A stretch of DNA of 64,000 nucleotides, from assembly GCA_029378245.1 (NCBI GenBank), contig JARKIF010000043.1, positions 248,001-312,000 of the forward strand. Direction: 5' to 3'. A program made the position numbers and the translations under genes. Below the pieces are notes generated by a model, which did not search any database, was not told where the DNA came from, and saw nothing but the letters and a program-made list of their open reading frames with translations. The stretch is from Roridomyces roridus (Eukaryota > Basidiomycota > Agaricomycetes > Agaricales > Mycenaceae). Positions 55,201-64,000 of this stretch are shown here, piece after piece. Position 1 is the first letter of the stretch, and each line of letters starts with the position of its first letter.

Positions 55201-56386
55201 ATGGCTTTTGCAGGCGCGGCCACGGGGCATATTCTGTTGTGGCTTTGTCTCTTGTGTTTCCCGCAACTACGTCTCGTCGGAGCGAGTCCCATTCCCGCTG
55301 GCGGCGCTGGGGTATTGGAGAGGTAAGTTGTCCTCATTTGGAGGGATAGGTCTGATATATACCTCAGCGCCGCACCTTTGCTTGTCCGAGTAGAAAGCTC
55401 TACTATCACCGCCGTAGAGTGCGTGATTTCTCATTATAATGAATACTTAGCAACGCTCTGAATACGTTGAACAGGGACTCTGAACCCACCGTTTCTCTGA
55501 CTGCCGTTCCCACTTTGGCCGTCTTTACCGGCAACGCCGACCACACATCATTTAGCGATACAACATCTTCATTCACAAGCACGGTTCCAATTACCACCAC
55601 CTTCTCCGACGGGCATGTGTCGACCACTTTAAACGTGGTGTCCGGCGTGATCACCACATCGGTCCCAGTCGCTATCTTCGGCCCCAATGGAGAGCAGGTA
55701 TCTGAGTCATCCCCGTCGAAGCAGTAAGCACATGCCCTGGTCAATCTGAATGATTTCAGCGGCTGAGATTGAACATCAGTTCCATCGCTGGCTTTGTCGC
55801 GAGTATCGTCCTCGGTTGTCTTGCTGCTTTTCTCGTTGGCGCAGCAACATGGCGATTCATATACCTCCGCCGCAAGGCTGCGTCTCGATCCAAAAGGATC
55901 CCAACCTCGGGGCAGAGAAAGAGTACACAACCAGAGTCCGACGCAGAAGTCATCGACCCGTTCTCCGACGCATTTCGCACGTCTTGGCAGGCAAATGGTG
56001 GATCCGAGCTGCAGTCAAGTAATGTGGATTCCACCCAGCCGACATCTTTGACACACGCGTCTTCAATATCGAGCACACGGCAGCTCTACATATCCAATCA
56101 GGTGAACAGAGCGCGGGAGAAGGTGCAAGAATTGGAGGAATTGTCCTCCCTATTGCTTCACTCTGCTCGTAACTCTGGCGTGTCTTCCAACAGAATACAG
56201 CTGGAGAATATATCCGAGCCTCAAGATGGTCAGGGGAACGAATCTACCGCCTTGGAAAATCGACTACAGCGCGCATTGGAGGAAATCGAGGGGTTGAATC
56301 TGCGGATTCAGGAGCTGGAGCGGCAGAGGGAGTCGGATTGGGCTCTTGGTTTAACGGACGAGTACCCCCCGGAGTACGTCGAATGA
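55201..56386 (+). CDS. Array member 8: intact PPxY TM protein, twin of member 4
   Basis: Exons 55201-55322, 55368-55418, 55475-55723 and 55780-56386 give 342 residues. Signal peptide MAFAGAATGHILLWLCLLCF. One copy of the ectodomain unit (DSEPTVSLTAVPTLAVFTGN). TM IAGFVASIVLGCLAAFLVGA, YLRRKAASRSKR, FRTSWQANG, STRQLYISNQVNRAREKV, coiled coil ENRLQRALEEIEGLNLRIQE, end DEYPPEYVE. The first ~350 nt of the last exon are almost identical to those of member 4, while the signal-peptide exon and the segment after HSARNSGVSS differ clearly. That mosaic fits recent gene conversion. Confidence 0.75.
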
Positions 56387-57038
56387 ATGGTTGAAATTCA
56401 ACGTTGTGGATTGGTGTTCGAACGTTCAAACTCCGAATTGTTGTACGTTGTTTGGTATTGCTCCTTTCTTCCTGCTTCCATGTGCGATTTGGATTCCTGG
56501 ATTCGACGTTACTCGACTGAATATTTGACGACTCGTTTACGGCTCTGGCTGCGCTGGCTCTCATCGAGCATATCTGGAGGCGCCGGCTTTCTGTCGCTCG
56601 GACGGCTTTCTGGCTTTCTGGCTTTCTGGCTTTTTCACAAGTACAGGACTCGGCGAAGCTATGCAAGCCTGATCTCTTCTAGCCTTATTAGGGTCGTCGC
56701 CCGAGCAACGGTATTCAGCATCCGGGATACTTGCACATGGCTCTCTACGGTCCTGTGGCAGTGGCTCTGACGCGAGAAATTAACCCACCTTCTTTCCGGT
56801 CGATATCTGATTCTTGGACGAGACTGGCAGATCTGAACAAGTGGCGCAGCGGGAGTTTCCATCATGAATGGATTTTATTTCACCAGAGCTCAGAATAGCT
56901 TTGAACGCCTGCGACCGTCATCCACGTACATCAGTCATGGAGCTATAAAGCGAGAGCTGTGGTCTTGATTATTTCTGGGCGGACGGGGTCCGTTTCTTCT
57001 TCTTTCCCCATCACCCCTCTTTATTTGTTTCTCTCGCC
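56387..57038. other. Gap between members 8 and 9: second copy of the long 3' flank
   Basis: 56387-56905 is homologous to 49277-49795. A third, strongly decayed copy lies at 60090-60360. No gene is supported. Confidence 0.5.
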
Positions 57039-58040
57039 ATGGGCTTCTGTGTCGCTCAACGCTGCTGGAGGCGTACTTCACTGTTCCTCTTATTCTGGAC
57101 ACATCTTTTCTGCAAAGTGCACAACTCGAGTGCGATACCGATACCGAATCTAGATTTGCATGAGCTCGGGTATCGGTGAGCGATCATACCACCTTGTGTA
57201 TGGATGAGCGAAATTCACAGGGCTTAAAGGGTCCGAAACGAGGCGTGGAGCTCCGAGGCTTCGAATTCCTTTGTGACGACTCCCAGTCTATCAAATGACA
57301 CCGGCGTAGCTCCCGCAGGCTGTGTGGGACTTGGACATATCGACACTTTGCCAGTGGTGGTGCCCTCGGGGCCAAGCAAACAGTGAGTTTATGCCAACGA
57401 TACAGTTCAACGATTCGTTCATACATGGCATCTGTGTAGCCCCATAAACCCTGGTATCATAATCGGGCCTATCCTAGCCGTGCCCTTCTTCGCCTACGCT
57501 GTCTTGGCCACAGTAGGCCCAATTATTCGCCGCCGCCGACGTGCCAAGACGCTCTCAATTCCATCTACCCTGGATTCCGCAGGGCAAGCCAGTCCGGGTT
57601 TCAACATACTTCGTACTACGCGGACCTCTTGGCAAGCATATGTCGCTCGTGCCGTTCGCCGGTCTCTCAGGCGGAATGGCAATCGTGCGTCGACGACACC
57701 CTCCGAATCCTCCACCGTCTCCTCCGATTCGAATGCAACCACACGCCAGTTGTACATTTCCAATCAGGTAAATAGGGCGCGGGAGAAGGTGAGGGAGCTG
57801 GAGGAGGAGGTGTCCGAAACTCTATTGTTGCGCAGCCAGTCTGTGTCGCAGGGTCAAACTCGGGATGCAGAGGAGGCACAGGTGGTACCGCAACAGGATG
57901 AGTCGGTGGAAGCTAAGCTGCAACGTGCGTTGCAGGAAATCGAGGGTTTGAATGAACGGATTCGGGAGATGGAGCAGCAGAGGGGGTCGGACTGGGCGCT
58001 TGGACTTTCGGACGAGCTACCGCCGGAATATTCAGAGTAG
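57039..58040 (+). CDS. Array member 9: intact PPxY TM protein, divergent ectodomain
   Basis: Exons 57039-57175, 57230-57382 and 57440-58040 give 296 residues. Signal peptide MGFCVAQRCWRRTSLFLLFW. The ectodomain (WSSEASNSFVTTPSLSNDTG, then VGLGHIDTLPVVVPSGPS) differs from those of other members. TM: IIIGPILAVPFFAYAVLATV, then IIRRRRRAK. TRTSWQAYV, the block TTRQLYISNQVNRAREKV, then LEEEVSETLLL, coiled coil EAKLQRALQEIEGLNERIRE, and the end DELPPEYSE. An acceptor five bases earlier would hit a stop, so the second intron border was set at 57229. It is the last intact member of the array. Confidence 0.75.
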
Positions 58041-58425
58041 TTCTAATTCGGATTCTCCCAGACATTTCTCGTACGCGTGGACGATGCTTCCCCAAAATTC
58101 GGCTGCCCTCCAGTGGGGCGTGCTGAATTCGTTCGAACTACTGACCTGAGCAGCAAGCAAAGAATGGAATGTTCGTCGCACCGCCCTCGGACTACGTATA
58201 ACAAAACCAAGATGTTTAGAAGCTAGACACAAATTACTACCCTCGGCGGTAAAATAAGGGCCTGTTGCCACATATGTACAGTAAAGTATTGGATTAGCCT
58301 TGCCATGCGACGACGCCTGACTGGTATTGCAACGACGGTGATAGCTGACAGCCTCCCAAGTCCGTCGCATCAACGACCTCCTCATTCTAACCAAACACTT
58401 CCCCAACGTCAAGTGTGATGGCGCC

Positions 58426-58629
58426 TCAGCGGAGCGAATCCAGAACTCGGCGCTTCGACTTTGGTTCTTCCAAGGCCACCTCTGCGCGTCTCTTGTTTGG
58501 ATTGCGCTGAGACACCCGCGTGCTACGACGCGGAGGCTCCTTTTCCTCTTGTTCTCGGTCTTCGGAGATTTGCTTGCGAGTGCCAGACCGAGCGCGAGAT
58601 GCACGCGGTTGAGTCGACGCGTCATCGTC
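58426..58629 (-). CDS. Possible last exon of a nuclear-type protein (fragment, uncertain)
   Basis: After an acceptor (gtgcag) the minus strand reads DDDASTQPRASRARSGTRKQ, then EKEPPRRSTRVSQRNPNKRR and ends EPKSKRRVLDSLR. The charge pattern is that of a nuclear, possibly DNA- or chromatin-binding tail with several basic signals. No upstream exon can be joined with confidence; 90 bp upstream the strand is interrupted by a MITE. It could be the remains of a gene broken by that insertion. Confidence 0.3.
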   Translation of the reverse strand, partial: DDDASTQPRASRARSGTRKQISEDREQEEKEPPRRSTRVSQRNPNKRRAEVALEEPKSKRRVLDSLR

Positions 58630-58716
58630 CTGCACAGTCTTTGCGAACAGAAGGTGCTCGCGGTCGACGGTGGTGATGATGGTTCAACTCTTCTGCCTGA
58701 TTCGCGGCGTCCGCTA

Positions 58717-58958
58717 CAGCGGTTTTCAAAACAGTATACGGGTTTGGAACCTCACTCCACCCTCGTTTTTGCTGACCTTTGTTTGACTGAGAGTCGAGCT
58801 TCTGCTCCACTCAGCTCCACAACTCAATTCAAGAGCTGTGCCTTGGCCCCTTTCGGGGCCGGCGAGTGGAGTCGAAGCAGAACCACCGGCATACAAAGGT
58901 CAACACAGATGAAGGTGGAGCATTTGATCAAACCCGTATACTGTTTTGAAAACCGCTG
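58717..58958. mobile_element. 242-bp MITE, Tc1/mariner (Stowaway)-like
   Basis: The ends are inverted repeats: cagcggttttcaaaacagta, continuing tacgggttt, matches the reverse complement of the right end over the first 29 bp, and similarity goes on to ~70 bp (cctttg at both inner borders). TA flanks both sides (58715-58716 and 58959-58960), the target duplication of Tc1/mariner elements. No coding capacity. Confidence 0.8.
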
Positions 58959-61759
58959 TAAAGCAGGAAAATCATGAGTGTGGAGCCGAACATCGGGGGC
59001 TAACGGGAGATGGGGGATTGGCCGGCGCTCCCACCAAAGTCCTGATTCAGCTACGGCTAGCCCTTGAAAATTTAAATTCCCACAGTCAGGACCTTGCCGC
59101 CACAGTGGGAACCCATGCGTAATTGGAAACGAACCATTGAACCATTGATCACGTGCATCACTGTTGAAACTCCTCATTGTTTGGACACTATTTGTTCCGC
59201 CACTTGTTTCTTCCCGTCATGTTCCGAACTGGTTTTCGGAAACCTGTCTACCCGCTTGTTCCAGGCTTCTTTAACTTTCGGACGACTCGATCTAATTCGT
59301 CCAAATGCTGTCCTTTTGGTCTTGACTCTTCCTGCGTCGAAACTTTGTCGAAACAAGACACCATGCGTCCGCTTCTCGCTCTACTTCAAGCACGACTGCT
59401 TTGCCCGGATCTGAATGCTCGGCATCATCGAACCACTCACGACTCTTGCTAGCCGTTCATTAATCCGCTCTCCACTCGGGGCAGCTATCGGATTTCCATT
59501 CATAGTTTCCTAGCAAGCCTACCCATCTGCCCCGACTCCGCTTCAGAAATCCTCGCTGGTCTCAACTTCTTCGCTTGCTGTAACTCACCACCACACTCCT
59601 ATCCAACTTCGCTTCAATGCCTTCCGTGCGTTTCTTCTACCGCGGCTGTCCCGAACGATTGAATGACCACACTTTCAGCCCTACGTCGCACAACAGTCAA
59701 TGCCCATCGCAAGCACGAAAATTAAGGGCGGAAACCGCGCCTTGCACAAAGCTATCTACAGTCACGATCAACGGGCTTGGAGCCTTTGCTCGTGTTTCGG
59801 GAACTGCGCAGCTTGTGCGTACCTTCCTTCGTCGCATCTCCCTTTACAAAAGCGCTCAACGAAAAGTGGTTTCCCTCTTGGTGTTGCGTCGAAACTTGAT
59901 AGGACACGACGCGTTCGCTTTTCGCTGTACTTGAAAACTGCTATGCTCTGGTAATCGACACGTGGGTCTCCCGTCTGACGCTTCTGAAATCAGTTCTCAG
60001 TCTCAATTTCTTATTCCTCCCTTACTCGCTTGACAAAACCAACACCACTCACGTTTCTTCTCTTTAACTCATACTTGCGGTGCTGCTCCCTCCATGTACG
60101 ATTTCGAATTCCTGGATTCGACAGTTCTCGACTGATTATCTGGTGACTCGTTTCTGATTCTGCATGCTGGCTCGCCATCAAGGCAAAGGCTACTGGACCG
60201 CTTTATGGCTTTGTTTCATTGCCTCTGTACAAGACTCGGCGAAGCTGTGAACTGCATCCGAACTACTTATCCATGGCTTCTGTGGCTCTGACGTGAGAGA
60301 TTCTCGGGCACGACTGGCACAGCTGAACAGCTGCGGAGGCGGCAGTCACAATCCTGCCCTGATTTCATCTGCAAGGCTCCCGCAACCGTCATCAGCTAAA
60401 CATCTTTAGTGAACTGCGCACCCGAATCTGGAGTTGCATGAGTTGGGGCATCAGTGAGCGTTCATACCAGCAAAATTCACAGGGCTCGAAAAGAGTCCGA
60501 TGCGACGCTGTACAGGTACTATGCAGCACCAAGCCTTTGAATTACTTTGTGCCCTATCGAATTATACCGACTTGGTGATATATTGACACACTCTGCCAGT
60601 GCCGGTTCTTCCCTGACATTTCTCGTACGCGTGGAAGATGCCTCCCTCATGATGCAACAGCCCTTCAACGCCAACCCCCTCCATCATCTCTGATATCTCC
60701 ACCCTAACGTCCGTCGTTCCATACCTGTACGATCCCGCGCGCTGAACTTCATGGACATGCCATAGCGGCGAAAACGGGCCAGAGAGAATTTGGTGGTACA
60801 GTCAGCTGCATACTCGCACAGATCACTTGTGAGGAAGACTTGTACATCACTCTCCCTGATCCGCGCATCTGATGAATATTGTAGCGTGCGTCCAAGCAGG
60901 AGAGTGTGGAGCTGAACATTGTACGAAGTCGAGAACCAAGAGGTCAGCGGGGATCGGCTGAGCCTCCCCCAGAGTACAAGTCCTTCGCATCCAACGATAG
61001 AACGACGATGTATAGTCTTCCGGAATACGAATCGTAGGTTACAGCCCGGATGTTGACTAGTACGAAGTCGTAAAGGCTCCCTGCTTGTCGAATGAACGAC
61101 CCCCCGAGTGAGCGAACTTGAATTCAACCATAGATCACATGTATGAATGTTGCATGATGAACTCGCAATTGTTTGTGCATTGTTTGTTTTGCCTCTTGTC
61201 TCTTCCCGTCATGTTGGGAATTCTAGATTCTTGTCCCTCTTCTTCCGACCCGGATAATTCTTGGCTCTGGCTTCAAGGTGCTTTGAGACAACGACTCGAT
61301 GTATTTTATCAAAATTTCTCCTCTTGGTCTAGCTTTTAAATTCGGGTCGAAACTGGGTCGAAACAACTTTTCGCGCATCCCTTCTCCCGAGGCTGTCTCG
61401 ACTCTCGAACGACTTTAACACTGCCCTTCCAACCTTCCGACCATTGCGACGGTGGGCACAAAAATCAACGGCGAAAACCGCAAAGGCTTGAACAAACGCA
61501 TCGGCCCCAATTGCAACTGCTACGCGATCCGGGGCCCCAGCGTCGTACACGGGAAGAACAGGAAACGGTTGCTTCATTTGATTGGATGGACGAGGGTACG
61601 CCTGCGAATTCAAGTGTCGAGCACCCTTGCTAACGAAAAGTCAGATTATGTTCTTGGTATACTTACCAGGAAGCCGATCAACGCCGCCAGATAGTCCTCC
61701 CGCACATCATCACACGTCCGACCCAGCGCGTCGGACGGCGCTCTAAATCTCAGCTCAGC

Positions 61760-62250
61760 TCAGCCTTTCTGCAAGACCTCCGTGTAGTGCTTCCCACGAA
61801 CGGGCTTCAAAGCTTCAAACTCGCTTGATTCAATACGCCAAACGAATCCGTGCTCCACGCAGGTCAATCGAACGTCCACAACCCATTCAGTCTGTTGGAT
61901 CAACGTCTCGTGTTTTTTGGGATCATCGCACAACGCGCACCATCTGGTGGCGTCGAAACACCGGCTTCTTGGTTGTCCTTCCATCCAACCCGCTCGGTCG
62001 AACAGTCGTGGATATTCTGGCAGCGTAAGGTGCTGGTGCTGAAGTCAGTACTTGGTGGATCGTGCGGAGAAACGGGATATGTACCTTTCCACTCGCGGAA
62101 TTCTCCTCGGTGGCGGCGACCAAGTCAGTCATTCGCGTCGGGAAGGATGGCGAGGACCGAGGTTCTGGAACCTCACGTTCGGTGTCGGGAATAAAGCTAT
62201 GGCGCACTAGAGAGCAGGTGAGTCCGGAACTCATTCGACCTACGACCTGA
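61760..62250 (-). CDS. Small protein of unknown function with several Cys
   Basis: Two exons are clear: one ending TDLVAATEENSASGK, a ~48-nt intron (gtacatatcc...cttcag), then HQHLTLPEYPRLFDRAGWME, CFDATRWCALCDD, TEWVVDVRLTCVEHGFVWRI and the end KPVRGKHYTEVLQKG. The first exon continues upstream to ~62215-62250; a start at the ATG near 62235 (MSSGLTCSLVRHSF) or an acceptor at 62212 with another exon before it are both possible. The C-W-C-x-x-C pattern could bind a metal, but no known motif is matched. It stands alone between array remnants and the beta-trefoil gene. Confidence 0.5.
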
Positions 62251-62785
62251 CATTCATACCAGGAAAACAAGAATCATTCAGTCGGAAAAACCACCTGGCT
62301 ATTCTGGGGTACTCCGCCTGTACACACTGGTATTCGGACAGTCATGGAATCCACCGTCGGCGGGCCAGTGCGTGCCAAACGAGTGTACCCTCAAACAAGC
62401 TTTCTGACTTGCACGTCCATATTTAGGCCACTGGATTTCTCCGCGCGCGCACTGAATGCATGCTATTTCGCAGGTCAGACAAGCTCAGCAGAAGTGGCGC
62501 GTGCCATGACAGGGGCTCATCGATCGACCCTTCTAGACCAAGTTGACGTTGTGCCAAAGAAAACCGCGTGCAGGGTCCAACCGGAGATAAAATCTTTCCG
62601 AGTGTCAGCAGAGATCGAGGTGGCCTCGAGGCTGTTTGCCAAGGACGGGGGAATGGCGCTCTTCCCGTCGGACTCGCACGCAGGGCGCGTGGTGACTGTG
62701 TTTTCAGTCTTTGCCTCCTCTCGACTCTCCCCCTTCACTGTGCGACCCGGCACTCAACAACACACACACACCTCCCAAGGACAAC
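62251..62785. other. Promoter-side gap of the beta-trefoil gene
   Basis: A 169-codon plus-strand frame (62344-62853) and a minus-strand frame overlap here, but neither has a motif, and the plus frame runs into exon 1 of the trefoil gene in another frame. No TATA box is obvious. Confidence 0.4.
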
Positions 62786-64000
62786 ATGGCGCTGGAAAAC
62801 GGCACATACAGGATCGTCAATGTCAAATACAAGAACTCGGTCCTCGCGCATAACGTTCCCGGATGTGACCTTGTTTTGTCGGCAGATCCGCGTGGGGAGA
62901 CACCGCCCCAGGATAAGAGGGTACGCTTACTGTTACCCTCCGTTGCTGCTCTTTTCCGATCCATTCTTCTAATTAGTGGCAGCTCAAGATATTCGAGAAC
63001 GGAAATTTCACGATCAAGAATGCTGGCTACACCCATACTGCGTCCTGCGACTTTCCTCCCGAGGCCAACAAGCCAATCGTAGGCGGCTTGCTTGGTCGGA
63101 GCGAGCAGCAATGGATCATCAAAGAGAGGAAAATTCGCGGTCAATTCACGTAAGTAGTCTCGAACTCAAGTGTTCTGTGGGAGGTGTTCACCGGACGCTA
63201 GAATTTCACCTACAGATGACTCATGGCTGTTCTGGAACATGCCGAACAACGATTTGGACTCACCCGTGAGTGCTCGCAGGTCAATCGAGGGTTGTTCTGA
63301 TCTGGTTCCACCAAAAAGATTACACTGCAAGACAAGTATGGTGATCCTCGCAGCCACTGGATGTTCGTACCGTGTTCAGTGCAGCCGGATGATGCTGGCA
63401 ACACTTGCACTACTTCTCCACTCGCCAAATCCGATTCCACGCCCAAATTCGAACACGAGGACACGCCTGCCCAGTGTAGGCCCGCCCCCGAGGGTCAGCT
63501 CCAGCCCGGAGCTGCACCAGCATCCGCGCCGACTGTTTTAAACCCTTCGCACGCCTCGTACCGCAAGGCGATACTCAAACCTGAGGTCCCAGTGCCGCCA
63601 GTTTCGGGCGTTGCATCCCCGACGGCGGCGACATCAAAAGCGGCACCTGGCCAGGACCCTGTGGGCGGCACCCAACCGTCTTCCGTGGCGCAACGCCCTC
63701 CGTACTGCGCGGCCGTTAAATCCCATCCCATCCCATCCTATCCCATCCCATCCTATCCTGCCGCACCCATTCCACAGATTCGCGCCCGCCCGTCGCTCAA
63801 GAGCGGCACATACACCATCGTGAATGTCAGATACAAGACCTCGGTCCTTGGAGACACTGTTTCCGGGAGTGACCTTGCCTCGACGCTAGGTCGGCCTCGG
63901 TGTAAACCTGTCGAGGATGAGAGGGTACGCTCACTGGTGCTCTCGATTGCTGTGTACTTACCCCGAACGTTCAGTGGACAGTCCGCCAATTTCAGAACGG
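62786..64000 (+). CDS. Two-domain beta-trefoil protein, protease-inhibitor-like (3' end outside the window)
   Basis: Exons 62786-62920, 62977-63149, 63202-63265, 63317-63920 and one from ~63975 that leaves the window. Domain 1 (~135 residues) shows three trefoil-like repeats: NGTYRIVNVKYKNSVL...QWQLKIFENG, NFTIKNAGYTHTAS...QQWIIKERKI and QFTISPTDDSWLFWN...SHWMFVP. A Pro/Ala-rich linker of ~140 residues contains tandem SYPIP units (from a tcccatccca repeat). Then a second domain begins SGTYTIVNVRYKTSVLGDTV and, after an intron at the equivalent place, WTVRQFQNG. The start resembles basidiomycete trefoil inhibitors (mycocypins, I66 serine-protease inhibitors) and, more distantly, ricin-B lectins. 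There is no signal peptide, so it is cytosolic, as usual for those inhibitors. Confidence 0.7.
63717..63759 (+). repeat. Coding microsatellite in the trefoil linker
   Basis: Repeats of catcccatccca/tatcccatcc code for SHPIPSYPIPSYP in frame. Such repeats slip easily, so linker length probably varies between strains. Confidence 0.7.

Larger units (their letters stand above)
58041..61759. other. Array graveyard: decayed flank copies, one MITE and a stray exon
   Basis: Decayed copies of array 3' flank lie near 59175-59230 (gtttggaca.tatttgttccg) and 61160-61215, and of the long flank near 60090-60360 (attcctggattcgac, tacaagactcggcgaagct). 59690-59930 and 61440-61560 also resemble each other (cgcaagcacgaaaattaagg against gggcacaaaaatcaacgg). 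No intact TM gene remains. Confidence 0.5.

Noticed and set aside
1..64000. CRISPR arrays, bacterial operons, integrons or phage modules.
   Set aside because: The short spliceosomal introns and gene families show nuclear eukaryotic DNA; no regularly spaced direct repeats of CRISPR type were seen.

Overview
The window looks like nuclear DNA of a mushroom-forming basidiomycete (Agaricomycetes; a Mycena-like agaric would fit, but that is inference). The signs are 43-60 nt GT-AG introns in almost every gene, compact and partly divergent genes, an RNAi-type RNA-dependent RNA polymerase, intronless agaric-type F-box proteins, a secreted AA12-like dehydrogenase, a beta-trefoil inhibitor-like protein, and a DIRS-like tyrosine-recombinase retrotransposon.

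Layout. 0.6-4.8 kb: RNA-dependent RNA polymerase (minus). 5.2-5.6 kb: unplaced exon. 5.9-7.4 kb: membrane-anchored coiled-coil protein with a decayed copy of its last exon just downstream. 7.9-10 kb: polytopic membrane protein. 10.4 kb: a small element with perfect terminal inverted repeats. 11.6-15.4 kb: a membrane RING protein, a broken F-box gene and an intact F-box protein. 17.1-26.7 kb: a decayed DIRS-like element (Gag, RT-RNase H, tyrosine recombinase) split inside the RT frame by a 5.1 kb inverted-repeat element with an exact 8-bp target duplication. 27-34 kb: repeat-rich DNA with a tRNA-like sequence, a short-repeat family and a many-exon gene of unknown function that carries two insertion-like blocks. 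35-40.2 kb: three metabolic genes (AA12-like dehydrogenase, linalool dehydratase/isomerase-domain protein, kappa-class GST).

40.9-58.0 kb holds the most striking feature: nine tandem, same-strand paralogues of a single-pass membrane protein. The usual plan is signal peptide, short Ser/Thr-rich ectodomain, one TM helix, a basic juxtamembrane stretch, a conserved block (STRQLYISNQVNRAREKV), a second coiled coil and, in the array core, a C-terminal PPxY motif. The array evolves by birth and death: one member has a duplicated pair of ectodomain exons, two share an almost identical 3' half, one has a 1-nt deletion in its signal-peptide exon, one has lost its coiled coil and PPxY by frameshift, and a homologous intron is GC-AG in two members and GT-AG in another. 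Five or six members share a TATA-like core promoter, and four of these share a further upstream block. 58-61.7 kb is a graveyard of array-derived flanks. The window ends with a small unknown gene and a two-domain beta-trefoil protein that runs off the edge.

All calls come from reading the sequence by eye. Intron borders were chosen by splice consensus plus frame, and family names rest on recognised motifs, not on searches.
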